Of a stretch of 39,333 bases of DNA, positions 24,979-32,361 are shown in pieces. The stretch is from positions 1 through 39,333 of the forward strand of contig JBGMQN010000034.1 in NCBI GenBank assembly GCA_048054495.1, in the 5' to 3' direction. Both the position numbers and the translations under genes were made by a program. Within the stretch, counting starts at the first letter, position 1. Each line of letters opens with the position of its first letter. Source of the DNA: JADFRG01 sp048054495 (lineage in GTDB: Bacteria > Chloroflexota > Anaerolineae > Anaerolineales > E44-bin32). Below the pieces are notes generated by a model. The model saw only the letters and a program-made list of their open reading frames with translations, did not search any database and was not told the origin of the DNA.

Positions 24979-25818
24979 ATCACCAACCAGATCATCGAAC
25001 TGCACGCCGCGCTCCAGGATGCCAATCGAACATTGGAGCTTCGAGTTTCGGAGCGAACGGCGGAACTTAAGCGGGCCCTAGAAAGACTCACTGAACTCAA
25101 TCAGCTGAAGACCAACTTGATTTCGAACGTTTCCCACGAATTGCGCACTCCGCTGGCACATATCAAGGGCTATGTAGAGTTGCTCGAGGAAGAGGAGCTG
25201 GGTGACCTGACCCTGGAGCAGGGCAAGGCGATGAGCGTTATCCACCGAGCCACGGTGCGGCTTGGCCATTTGATCGATGATTTAATTTCGTTCTCGACCG
25301 CCTCCCGGGAGGGGATGGAGCTGAAGGTCGAGCCGGTCTCAATTCGTGACCTGACCCGCGACATCGTGGATCGTTCAAAGCCGAAGGCCACCCACGAGGG
25401 AATAAGACTACGCCTTTCGGTGGACAAGAGCCTTCCTCCCGTGCTGGCCGACGCCGAGAAGCTCAGTTGGGTAATTTACCAGCTCCTTGACAATGCGATC
25501 AAATTCACACCCGAAGGCGGCCGGGTGAAGATCTGGGCGGAGCACGTGAGCGGCTTCGTGACGATCGCGATCACGGACACCGGAATCGGCATCCCCTCCG
25601 GCAAACTCGACGAGGTCTTTCAACCGTTCCATCAACTGGACGGTTCGGCAACTCGTCGCTACGGCGGGACCGGGCTGGGGCTAGCATTGGTTAAGCAGAT
25701 CGTCGATGCGCACGGCTCAAAGATCACCGTGGAAAGCATGGAGAACAAGGGATCCACTTTTCGATTCGAGCTGCCCATCTCGGATAACAACGCCGCAAGT
25801 GACGAGGTCGGCGGATGA
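24979..25818 (+). CDS. sensor histidine kinase, 5' end lost in the gap
   Basis: The frame is open from the first base after the gap. The visible part begins with a coiled coil (IIELHAALQDANRTLELRV, then SERTAELKRALERL), the linker type often found after PAS, GAF or HAMP domains. The HisKA domain has NVSHELRTP with the phosphorylatable His at 25135-25137, followed by HATPase_c with N box DNAIKFTPEGG, G1 box DTGIGIP, an F-box-like VFQPFHQLDGS and G2 box GTGLGLALVKQI. All ATP-binding motifs are intact. A TTG at 25033 is not a likely true start because the coiled coil would be cut. The stop overlaps the next kinase as ATGA. Confidence 0.88.
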   Translation: MTNQIIELHAALQDANRTLELRVSERTAELKRALERLTELNQLKTNLISNVSHELRTPLAHIKGYVELLEEEELGDLTLEQGKAMSVIHRATVRLGHLIDDLISFSTASREGMELKVEPVSIRDLTRDIVDRSKPKATHEGIRLRLSVDKSLPPVLADAEKLSWVIYQLLDNAIKFTPEGGRVKIWAEHVSGFVTIAITDTGIGIPSGKLDEVFQPFHQLDGSATRRYGGTGLGLALVKQIVDAHGSKITVESMENKGSTFRFELPISDNNAASDEVGG

Positions 25819-27068
25819 CCGGACCGCTGGTTCGACCCGGACCACTCACTCACGGCACGGAGCTCAACGCAGTCTATGCCATCGCGCGCATCGTGGCCGA
25901 AACCTACGATACAGAGGCCGGCCTGGATGCCGTATTTCGCCTGTCGCGGACCATATTCATCTTTGACGTCGTCTCACTGTTCCTCCACAACGAGGAAACA
26001 GGAGAATTCGAGCCAGCCTATGCGCTGGCGCTCGGCCGCGGCCGCTCGCGCGAGGCGGATCTCGTATGGGGTGAGCCTGCCGCCACCGAGGCCTACCGCA
26101 GCGGACAGACCATACTGAGGCAGGAGGATGCCGGTCCGAGTGTGAAGGGTCGCGAGCGGCGCCGCGATTTTCTCGGCCTGCCGATGATGGTCCACGGGCG
26201 CTGCGTGGGCGGCCTGGTCTTCGGTCGATTCGGAGGGCCCTCCTACCCTCCCGAGCACATACGGCTGGCAGAATTTGTGGCCTGGCATGTGGGGCAGCTG
26301 CTCGAAAACCGACGTATGGCCCGACGCATCGCTTCGCTGGAGGCACAGCGTGAGTTGGCCCGCATGCAGGACGAGTTCATCTCCACCATCTCGCATGAGC
26401 TGCGAACCCCGCTCGGAATGATCAAGGGCTACGTGACCACGCTGATGCGAGAGGACGCCAACTGGGATTCTGAGACGCGTCTTGAATTCCTTGAGATCGT
26501 CGACGAGGAAGCCGATCGATTGCGCGAGCTCATCGACAACCTGCTCGATTCGTCTCGCCTCGAAACAGGAACGCTCGGTATGACCCTCGAGCCCATCAAG
26601 CTGTCCGCCCTGATTCGAGATTCGGTATCACGCACCAAGTCGGTCTACGCAGAAATGGAGGTGGAGATCGATGTGCCGGAAGATCTTCCAAGGCTACAGG
26701 CAGACCCGACTCGGATCGCACAAGTCATGGACAACTTGCTGTCGAACGCCAGTAAATATGCTCCGGGCTCCCCAATTGCGGTGCGATCCGTCCGGTATGA
26801 CAATGTGATTGAAATTGGCGTCGAAGATGGAGGGCCCGGTATTCCTCCCGAGCACGTACCCCATCTTTTCGAGCGCTTTTACAGGGTACCCGAGCAGACC
26901 TCGAATGTACGCGGAACGGGCCTCGGATTGTACATTTGTCGAAAGATTATTGAAGCCCACAGCGGCGAGATCGGAGTAGAGAGCGAGGAAGGTGCAGGCA
27001 CGCGCATCTACTTCACCCTACCCGTCGCAGTGATGGAACCCATACCGGAGGGCGAACATGAGCGATAA
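25815..27068 (+). CDS. GAF-domain sensor histidine kinase
   Basis: A 417-residue soluble kinase with no transmembrane segment. An N-terminal GAF-like region spans about 15-160 (AVYAIARIVAETYD, then LGLPMMVHGRCVGGLVFGR). A short coiled coil leads to HisKA with ISHELRTPLGMIKGY (His194). HATPase_c has DNLLSNASKYAPG, DGGPGIP, FERFYR and GTGLGLYICRKI. It follows the first kinase by a 4-nt ATGA overlap and overlaps the downstream regulator by 11 nt, so two kinases and one regulator are made together. The signal sensed by the GAF domain is unknown. Confidence 0.92.
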   Translation: MTGPLVRPGPLTHGTELNAVYAIARIVAETYDTEAGLDAVFRLSRTIFIFDVVSLFLHNEETGEFEPAYALALGRGRSREADLVWGEPAATEAYRSGQTILRQEDAGPSVKGRERRRDFLGLPMMVHGRCVGGLVFGRFGGPSYPPEHIRLAEFVAWHVGQLLENRRMARRIASLEAQRELARMQDEFISTISHELRTPLGMIKGYVTTLMREDANWDSETRLEFLEIVDEEADRLRELIDNLLDSSRLETGTLGMTLEPIKLSALIRDSVSRTKSVYAEMEVEIDVPEDLPRLQADPTRIAQVMDNLLSNASKYAPGSPIAVRSVRYDNVIEIGVEDGGPGIPPEHVPHLFERFYRVPEQTSNVRGTGLGLYICRKIIEAHSGEIGVESEEGAGTRIYFTLPVAVMEPIPEGEHER

Positions 27069-27774
27069 GAACACACTTTTGGTCGTGGACGACGAGCCGC
27101 GCTACGTGCGACTGGTTCAGGTCAATCTAGAAACGGCAGGCTATGATGTGGAGACTGCTCACGATGGCCAGAAAGCGGTCGAGCACGTTGCCAACGAGCA
27201 GCCGGACCTCATCCTCATGGATGTGATGATGCCTATCATGGATGGCTTCACCGCGACTGAGCGCATTCGGGAATTCTCGACTGTTCCGATAATCATCCTT
27301 ACCGCCAAAGGGGAAGAGCGCGACCGCGTGCGAGGGCTCGATGCGGGAGCCGACGACTACATCGTGAAGCCGTTCTCTGCTCAGGAATTATTGGCGCGGG
27401 TGCGTGCGGTACTGAGGCGAGCGGAGCGACAGACAGACCACGATTTCCACCAGCCGATCTATGTGCATCACGAGCTGCAGATCGACCTTGCCCGGGCGCT
27501 CGTAACCTCCAACGGTGACGAAATCGCACTCACAGCCACCGAGTACCGACTGCTGCAAAGTCTCGCCGCCTCTGAGGGACGCGTGCTGACTCCGGAGGAG
27601 CTGCTCACCGCGGTATGGGGCCCAGAGTATCGGGACGACAAGGAGATCCTGTGGGTCTGCTTGAGTCGGTTGCGACAGAAAATCGAGCCGGATCCCAAGA
27701 ATCCCATCCACATCGTCACGCGGCAGGGCCTGGGGTATTTGATCCCTCCCACGTCGGACAACGGCACTAGCTGA
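27058..27774 (+). CDS. OmpR/PhoB-type response regulator
   Basis: A 238-residue DNA-binding regulator. The receiver has DDE at 11-13, phospho-acceptor Asp55 in LMDVMMP and Lys104 in IVKPF. The winged-helix output domain (about 135-232) has LTATEYRLLQSLA, GRVLTPEELLTAVWG and RLRQKIEP. A strong GGAGGG Shine-Dalgarno sequence lies 8 nt before the ATG, inside the kinase gene, which settles the start. It is probably the shared partner of both upstream kinases. Confidence 0.95.
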   Translation: MSDKNTLLVVDDEPRYVRLVQVNLETAGYDVETAHDGQKAVEHVANEQPDLILMDVMMPIMDGFTATERIREFSTVPIIILTAKGEERDRVRGLDAGADDYIVKPFSAQELLARVRAVLRRAERQTDHDFHQPIYVHHELQIDLARALVTSNGDEIALTATEYRLLQSLAASEGRVLTPEELLTAVWGPEYRDDKEILWVCLSRLRQKIEPDPKNPIHIVTRQGLGYLIPPTSDNGTS

Positions 27775-27815
27775 GCCTCGCCCAGCTGCGAGGTCCGTGT
27801 CGTGGAACCTGGAGT

Positions 27816-27893
27816 TTGCTTCGTCGCTCTGCTCCTCGCAATGACATTAGCCAAGAGGTGAACGAAGTGTCATTGCGAGCGCAGCGAAGCAAT
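27816..27893. repeat. inverted pair of a 30-nt interspersed unit, copy 1
   Basis: TTGCTTCGTCGCTCTGCTCC followed by TCGCAATGACA (27816-27846) is an imperfect reverse complement of TGTCATTGCGAGCGCAGCGA followed by AGCAA (27868-27893). Here the TGACA ends face inward, across a 21-nt spacer. It lies after the response-regulator gene and before the XRE gene. The rest of the 247-nt space holds no recognisable gene. Confidence 0.8.
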
Positions 27894-28021
27894 CTCCTCG
27901 CGCAAATGCGAACCCTGAGCGGTACCCGGACCTCATGCTGGGTACCGCTCTCCTTTCCCCCCTAGCCTGAGTTTGATGAACCACTGGTAAACTACATCTG
28001 ATTCGCATTCGGAGCGATCAG

Positions 28022-28699
28022 ATGGATGTCGACGCGCGCCTAAAGCTAAAGACCAAGATGGTGGGGGCCGAAATACGCGCGGCCAGAGAAGCTTCCGGCA
28101 AGAGCATCAAGTCCGCCGCGGAACTCATTGGTGTTAGCTCCGCCACCATGTCCTCCTACGAGCACGGTCGAAAAGGTATTTCGCTCCCTGAGCTCGAACT
28201 GCTCGCTTACTGGCTGGATATTCCGGTCGCCAATCTACTGGACGGCTTGCCCAGCGCTCCCGAGCGAACCGTGCACTTCGACCCGAAGGTCGTTGTCTCC
28301 TTTCGGCAGAAGATGACCGGAGCTTTGCTTCGCAAGCACCGGATCGCTTCCGAACTGACTATCCGCGAACTGGCTGAGAAGGTTGGATTTCCCACTAGCC
28401 GCATCAGCGCCTACGAGCGCGGAATAAGGCCGATCGCAATCCCATTCCTGGAAGTCCTGGTCGATGCCCTGGGACGATCCATGGACGAATACATCGATAC
28501 GGAAGGGCAAGGGCCAATCGCGGGCTGGTACAGGGAACGACGTGCCTATGAGACCTTTCGTTCGCTCCCGCCCGACTTTCGCGATTTTCTGGCCAAACCT
28601 GAAAATAGCGGTTTTGTTCGCGCCGCCATGAGGTTGCGCGAGCTACCCTCCGAAAAGCTGCGGTCCCTGGCAGATTCCCTCGCCGCAATAACCAGTTGA
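28022..28699 (+). CDS. regulator with two tandem XRE (Cro/cI) helix-turn-helix domains
   Basis: A 225-residue protein with two full HTH_XRE domains. The first (about 13-65) has GAEIRAAREASGKSIKSAAE and SSATMSSYEHGRKGIS. The second (about 98-152) has GALLRKHRIASELTIRELAEKVG and PTSRISAYERGIRPIA. The C-terminal 70 residues (FRSLPPDFRDFLAKPEN onward) are helical and resemble no peptidase or sensor domain known to me. Most XRE regulators carry a single HTH and dimerise; a duplicated one could bind pseudo-palindromic sites as a monomer (inference). ATG 28022 has GGAG at a proper distance. The stop overlaps the TPR gene as TTGA. Confidence 0.87.
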   Translation: MDVDARLKLKTKMVGAEIRAAREASGKSIKSAAELIGVSSATMSSYEHGRKGISLPELELLAYWLDIPVANLLDGLPSAPERTVHFDPKVVVSFRQKMTGALLRKHRIASELTIRELAEKVGFPTSRISAYERGIRPIAIPFLEVLVDALGRSMDEYIDTEGQGPIAGWYRERRAYETFRSLPPDFRDFLAKPENSGFVRAAMRLRELPSEKLRSLADSLAAITS

Positions 28700-29232
28700 C
28701 GGATCTAGATTCAGAATCTGCCGCGCTAGAGCAACGTGCCTTGGCGGCTTACGAGGCAGATCGATACGATGAAGCGATCGATCTCTTTGAATCCGCGCGC
28801 GCGGCCACAGATGACCCGCTGAAGTCTGCTGAGTTAGCCAATAGCTCAAGCGTGATTCTGCTCAAGCAAGGCCAAAATGCGGAAGCCTTGGAGGTCGTTC
28901 GCGGAACGGCGCAGGTGTTCCAGGAAGCGGGAGATCACGGCCGCCAAGCACGCGCCACCGGCAACCTGGCTGCAGCGCTCGAAGCATGCGGAGAACTCCA
29001 CGCAGCGGAAGCCGCATACCGTGAAGCAGCCGATCTTTTTGAACGTACCGGAGACGACGAAGAGCGAATGCTCACACTGAATGCGTTGTCGCAACTTCAG
29101 CTGCGTCAACGCAGGCCGCTTGATGCGGCCGCCACGCTGCAGGCAGGCGTCCCAACCGGCCGCGCTTCTGGAATTCGCGCGCGCTTGATCCAATTCCTCC
29201 TACGGATACCGTCCCGCCTTCTTCGCTATTGA
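28696..29232 (+). CDS. TPR-repeat protein
   Basis: A 178-residue helical protein made of three to four tetratricopeptide-like repeats: ALAAYEADRYDEAIDLFESA (about 15-34), an AEALEVVRGTAQVFQEAGDH repeat, a GNLAAALEACGELHAAEAAY repeat and an ALSQLQLRQRRPLDAAATLQ repeat. TPRs bind other proteins; it may bind the XRE regulator encoded just upstream. The TTG start at 28696 overlaps the XRE stop; no ATG or GTG exists before the first repeat, so TTG is real or the start is even less usual. The stop again overlaps the next gene as TTGA. Confidence 0.8.
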   Translation: MTDLDSESAALEQRALAAYEADRYDEAIDLFESARAATDDPLKSAELANSSSVILLKQGQNAEALEVVRGTAQVFQEAGDHGRQARATGNLAAALEACGELHAAEAAYREAADLFERTGDDEERMLTLNALSQLQLRQRRPLDAAATLQAGVPTGRASGIRARLIQFLLRIPSRLLRY

Positions 29233-30080
29233 GCGAGTTGGACGTGAAGCTCAGACAGACCTCAGCGGAGGACCGTGTCGAGATCGAAAATCTCGTCGCG
29301 CGCGCGCCCTGGTCCCACGTGCATCTGGACTGGCTCGACCCCACAAGCCTTACCGATAAAGAGCCATTCATCCTGGCGACCGTAGGAGAGGCACCGGCGG
29401 GCACCTTGGGCTGCCCGCCTGATCTGCCTGGCGTAGCCTGGGTCCGAACCTTTGCCGCGGCTGAGGGATTTGAGGTTCAGGAGATGTGGGAGGTTCTATG
29501 GACCGCAGGTGTTTCTCGACTGCTCAAGCTAAACGTCGGCCGTGTCGGTGCACTCGTGCTCGAAGATTGGTTCGAGCGGCTCATCATGAAGGCGGGCTTC
29601 GAGCACACTAATTCTGTGATTTTCTATGAAATCGGGCTTGAGCCAGGCGCGGGAGCTAGCCACGATACTCCGCACCGGCTTCGTTCGATCCGTTCCGCAG
29701 ACATGGAAGCGATCCTGGAGCTGGACAGTCGTGCCTTTGAGCCCATTTGGCAGATATCGCGTGATTCGCTAGCGGTGGCCATGATCCAAGCCTCATCTGC
29801 AAGCTTGATTGAAGATCAGGGGAAGGTCCTGGGCTACCAGATCACGACCAGCTCACCCTTTGGCGCGCATCTCGCTAGACTTGCGGTACAGCCCTCTCAC
29901 CAGCGAGTGGGCCTTGGCACCGCGCTGGTGAACGACGCGATTGAAAGCATCCAGGAGCTCGGACTGGGCCAGCTTTCGGTCAATACGCAGGAAAATAACA
30001 CCCCCAGCCGCAGGCTATATGAAAAGCTGGGTTTTCAGGCCACGGGCAAGGAGTTTCCGGTCTTCGAGATCCAGCTGTGA
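29229..30080 (+). CDS. two-domain GNAT-family acetyltransferase
   Basis: A 283-residue protein whose C-terminal half is a good GNAT domain: LARLAVQPSHQRVGLGTALVND carries the acetyl-CoA loop Q-R-V-G-L-G-T (about 225-231), and NTPSRRLYEKLGF is the final motif. The N-terminal half (about 1-140) looks like a degenerate GNAT fold without that loop, as in double-GNAT proteins. The TTG start at 29229 gives TTGA coupling to the TPR gene; a GTG six codons in is the alternative. With the XRE and TPR genes it forms a tight three-gene unit. The substrate is unknown. Confidence 0.83.
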   Translation: MSELDVKLRQTSAEDRVEIENLVARAPWSHVHLDWLDPTSLTDKEPFILATVGEAPAGTLGCPPDLPGVAWVRTFAAAEGFEVQEMWEVLWTAGVSRLLKLNVGRVGALVLEDWFERLIMKAGFEHTNSVIFYEIGLEPGAGASHDTPHRLRSIRSADMEAILELDSRAFEPIWQISRDSLAVAMIQASSASLIEDQGKVLGYQITTSSPFGAHLARLAVQPSHQRVGLGTALVNDAIESIQELGLGQLSVNTQENNTPSRRLYEKLGFQATGKEFPVFEIQL

Positions 30081-30083
30081 CGA

Positions 30084-30159
30084 TGTCATTGCGAGCGTAG
30101 CGAAGCAATCTCCTCCTGCATATTGGGGATTGCTTCGTCGCTACGCTCCTCGCAATGAC
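30084..30159. repeat. inverted pair of the 30-nt unit, copy 2
   Basis: TGTCATTGCGAGCGTAGCGA then AGCAATCTCC (30084-30113) is followed after a short spacer by its near reverse complement, GATTGCTTCGTCGCTACGCT then CCTCGCAATGAC (30128-30159). The TGTCA ends face outward, opposite to copy 1. It lies just after the GNAT stop and before an assembly gap. Confidence 0.85.
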
Positions 30160-30169
30160 CTACCTGGCT

Positions 30170-30269
30170 NNNNNNNNNNNNNNNNNNNNNNNNNNNNNNN
30201 NNNNNNNNNNNNNNNNNNNNNNNNNNNNNNNNNNNNNNNNNNNNNNNNNNNNNNNNNNNNNNNNNNNNN
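30170..30269. other. assembly gap of 100 N at a repeat
   Basis: One hundred N symbols. The 26 bases before the gap (30144-30169) and the 26 after it (30270-30295) are identical, beginning CGCTCCTCGCAATGACC and ending TACCTGGCT. The two contigs may simply overlap, or the gap may hold further repeat copies. Confidence 0.98.
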
Positions 30270-30312
30270 CGCTCCTCGCAATGACCTACCTGGCTGCGCT
30301 CCTCGCGGTAAC
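30270..30312. repeat. partial copies of the 30-nt unit after the gap
   Basis: CGCTCCTCGCAATGACC (30270-30286) is the end of one unit, and a diverged partial copy, TGCGCTCCTCGCGGTAAC, follows at about 30294-30311. This places at least two tandem fragments beside the gap, at the 3' end of the adenosyltransferase gene. Confidence 0.6.
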
Positions 30313-30891
30313 TTAGCCCTTGGCCAGGGTGGGCGAGCCGTTGCCTCGATGCTGAACCTCCCAGAGCGCCAGCACAAAGCACAGGGAGGAAAGCCGGTTT
30401 AGATAGGCAAACAGGTGCGGATTCTCGAATTCCGTGCGCGATTCAGCCGGGCCATGCTCCCGTGCCTCGAGATCCAAACGAACCGCAGCTCGCTCCGCTC
30501 TGCGCACCACGGTCCGGGCTAAGTCTAAGGCCGCTGCAGAGCTTGTGTCGCCGCCGAGGACAAATTCCTTGGGCATCACCACCTCGGCTCCGAAGCGCTC
30601 GATCTGCGCTTCCAGCCAGTCAACCCGTGCCCGATCAACGACCCTGAATCGTTCGGCGAGCTCCGGTTCTGCCGCCACCTCGGACATGATGTGATAGAGA
30701 TCTCGCTGCGCTTCGATCAGGACTTCTTGGATCTGTTCCGTACCGACGAGCGCTCTAGCGAGTCCTAGTGCGGCCGAGGCCTCATCCAGCGCGCCATAGG
30801 CCTCCGGTCGAGGGTGACTCTTCGGAACGCGGCGCTCTCCGAGCAGACCAGTGTAGCCGTCGTCGCCGGTGCCTCCGAAGTAATCTGGCAT
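30313..30891 (-). CDS. PduO-type cob(I)alamin adenosyltransferase
   Basis: Transfers the adenosyl group of ATP to reduced corrinoid to make coenzyme B12. With ATG 30891 it is 192 residues. The N-terminal ATP site TGDDGYTGLLGERRVPK is at about 8-24; the middle has VVRRAERAAVRL with the conserved R-R-x-E-R; the end has YLNRLSSLCFVLA, where the usual Asp after LS is Ser. Upstream in-frame codons (to 30927) would pass through the comEA start and add a non-family leader, so 30891 is chosen. No other cobalamin genes or B12 riboswitch are in the window. It is divergent from comEA with overlapping -10 elements. Confidence 0.9.
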   Translation of the reverse strand: MPDYFGGTGDDGYTGLLGERRVPKSHPRPEAYGALDEASAALGLARALVGTEQIQEVLIEAQRDLYHIMSEVAAEPELAERFRVVDRARVDWLEAQIERFGAEVVMPKEFVLGGDTSSAAALDLARTVVRRAERAAVRLDLEAREHGPAESRTEFENPHLFAYLNRLSSLCFVLALWEVQHRGNGSPTLAKG

Positions 30892-30897
30892 AACAGG

Positions 30898-30906
30898 TAT
30901 TATAAA
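30898..30906. promoter_or_regulatory. shared AT core of two divergent, near-leaderless promoters
   Basis: The core TATTATAAA reads as TATAAT on the minus strand (30904-30899) and as TATTAT (30898-30903) or TATAAA (30901-30906) on the plus strand. Minus-strand +1 falls near 30892, one base before the adenosyltransferase ATG. Plus-strand +1 falls near 30910-30913, three to six bases before the comEA ATG. Only 24 nt separate the two start codons. Confidence 0.6.
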
Positions 30907-30915
30907 TACAAGCGC

Positions 30916-31476
30916 ATGGAACCCCACGAATCTCGCTCGCTAGCCCAGCGGTTCGGCCCGGTTCTCATCGGCGCGCTCATCGTCATCTCAGGGGTGGGTG
31001 CGGCAATGCTGCTCACCTCCCCACCCAGGGGCGATCCTGTCCTCCTGGCGGAGCCTGCAAGCTTGCGTATCCACGTGGCGGGTGAGGTGCTTCGTCCGGG
31101 AGTGTATGAGCTTCCTTTTGGATCCATCGTCCAGGATGCCATCGATGCCGCCGGAGGATTGAGCGGCGAGGCGAGCCAAGACCGGATCAACCTGGCAGCC
31201 CGTCTTGAAGATGGACAGCAGGTGTATGTTCCTGAAGTCTCCGAGTCCGTGCCGCCGAGCTCCAACCCGGTTGGCTCCAAGGAACAGATCTCAATTAATA
31301 CCGCTTCCGCCCCAGAGTTGGAGCGCCTGCCCGGAATTGGGCCGGTTCTGGCGCAGCGCATCGTCGAGTACCGAGAGCAGAACGGTCCTTACCAGCGCCT
31401 TGAAGACCTGCTGGAGGTGGAGGGAATAGGGCCCTCGAAACTCGAAACCCTGCAGGAATATATACAGGTGCCCTGA
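30916..31476 (+). CDS. comEA: ComEA-type helix-hairpin-helix DNA-binding protein
   Basis: With ATG 30916 it is 186 residues: a membrane anchor (about 13-35), a SLBB domain (about 49-105; RIHVAGEVLRPGVYELP and IDAAGGLSGEA), a short Pro/Ser linker, and two helix-hairpin-helix motifs (INTASAPELERLPGIGPVLA and LLEVEGIGPSKLETL). ComEA proteins bind DNA outside the membrane and deliver it to the ComEC channel. comEC is not the next gene; fpg is. The longer in-frame start at 30814 would overlap the divergent gene. Natural transformation in this organism is possible, not shown. Confidence 0.9.
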   Translation: MEPHESRSLAQRFGPVLIGALIVISGVGAAMLLTSPPRGDPVLLAEPASLRIHVAGEVLRPGVYELPFGSIVQDAIDAAGGLSGEASQDRINLAARLEDGQQVYVPEVSESVPPSSNPVGSKEQISINTASAPELERLPGIGPVLAQRIVEYREQNGPYQRLEDLLEVEGIGPSKLETLQEYIQVP

Positions 31477-31517
31477 ACTGGGACCGTTCTACCCGTGATC
31501 GCGCACCCTACGGACTG

Positions 31518-31523
31518 TATAAT
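31518..31523 (+). promoter_or_regulatory. -10 element of fpg, near-leaderless placement
   Basis: A perfect TATAAT ends 8 nt before the fpg ATG (31532). The expected +1 at 31530 gives a 2-nt leader. No -35 match is visible. Confidence 0.65.
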
Positions 31524-31531
31524 CCGCGAAC

Positions 31532-32359
31532 ATGCCTGAACTACCCGAAGTTGAGACCATCCGGCTGCGGCTGCGCCGAGGCTCTGATGAAGTTCCCTCC
31601 CTTGTCGGGCAGCGGATTGAGGGCGTCAGACTTCGCTGGCCAAGGCATATTATCGAACCTGCCCTCTCCACCTTTCGCAAGCAGATCCGCGGGCGCGCGG
31701 TTCAGGACGTGCGGCGTCGTGGCAAATTTATCCTCTTCCCCCTCGACGGAAGAACGCTTGCGATCCATCTAATGATGAGTGGCGATCTAAGGATGGCGGA
31801 CTCTGCCAGCCCGCGGGGTCGATTCGATCATACGGTGTTTAATTTTGAGTCCGGGTGGCAGCTCCGCTTTAGCGATTCCCGAAAATTCGGCAGGGTGTAC
31901 CTGGTGAAGGATTCAGAAGGGTTGCTGGGGAAGCTCGGTCCTGAGCCACTCGCGGATGATTTCGACTCGCCGGCGTTGGGCCAGATTCTTTCCGAACATC
32001 GGCGGGCGCTCAAGCCATTGCTGATGGATCAGACCATGATAGCGGGTCTCGGTAACATCTATACCGACGAGGCCCTGCATCGAGCGAAGCTGCATCCGCT
32101 GCGGCAGAGCGATTCCCTGAGTCCTGCGGAGGTGCGAGATCTATGGGAGGGGATCCGAGCAGCGCTCCAGAGTGGATTGCATCACAATGGCGCCAGCATC
32201 GACTGGATTTACCGGGGAGGAGATTTCCAAAACTACTTCCATGCCTATGGTCGTGCGGGCGAGCCATGTCCGGCATGCGGAACCGAGATCGTGCGCACGG
32301 TCGTGGGCCAGCGCGGTACATATTACTGCCCAACATGTCAAGTTGAGGGGCGCGCGTAG
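31532..32359 (+). CDS. mutM: formamidopyrimidine-DNA glycosylase
   Basis: Base-excision repair enzyme that removes 8-oxoguanine and Fapy lesions and nicks the abasic site. The 275 residues have the catalytic N-terminus MPELPEVET with Pro2 and Glu3, Lys65 in RRGKF, MSGDLR-type residues near 80, the helix-two-turn-helix region (GLGNIYTDEALHRAKLHPL), and a C-terminal zinc finger with Cys246, 249, 266 and 269. All key residues are present and the length is typical. The next gene begins 2 nt after the stop. Confidence 0.95.
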   Translation: MPELPEVETIRLRLRRGSDEVPSLVGQRIEGVRLRWPRHIIEPALSTFRKQIRGRAVQDVRRRGKFILFPLDGRTLAIHLMMSGDLRMADSASPRGRFDHTVFNFESGWQLRFSDSRKFGRVYLVKDSEGLLGKLGPEPLADDFDSPALGQILSEHRRALKPLLMDQTMIAGLGNIYTDEALHRAKLHPLRQSDSLSPAEVRDLWEGIRAALQSGLHHNGASIDWIYRGGDFQNYFHAYGRAGEPCPACGTEIVRTVVGQRGTYYCPTCQVEGRA

Positions 32360-32361
32360 GG

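Noticed and set aside
27776..27793. CCTCGC/GCGAGG hairpin after the OmpR-type regulator
   Set aside because: Only a 6-bp stem and no T-run, so it cannot be called a terminator; the nearby inverted repeat is a stronger structure.
30313..30891. Cobalamin riboswitch near the adenosyltransferase
   Set aside because: The predicted leader is at most one base long, leaving no space for a riboswitch.
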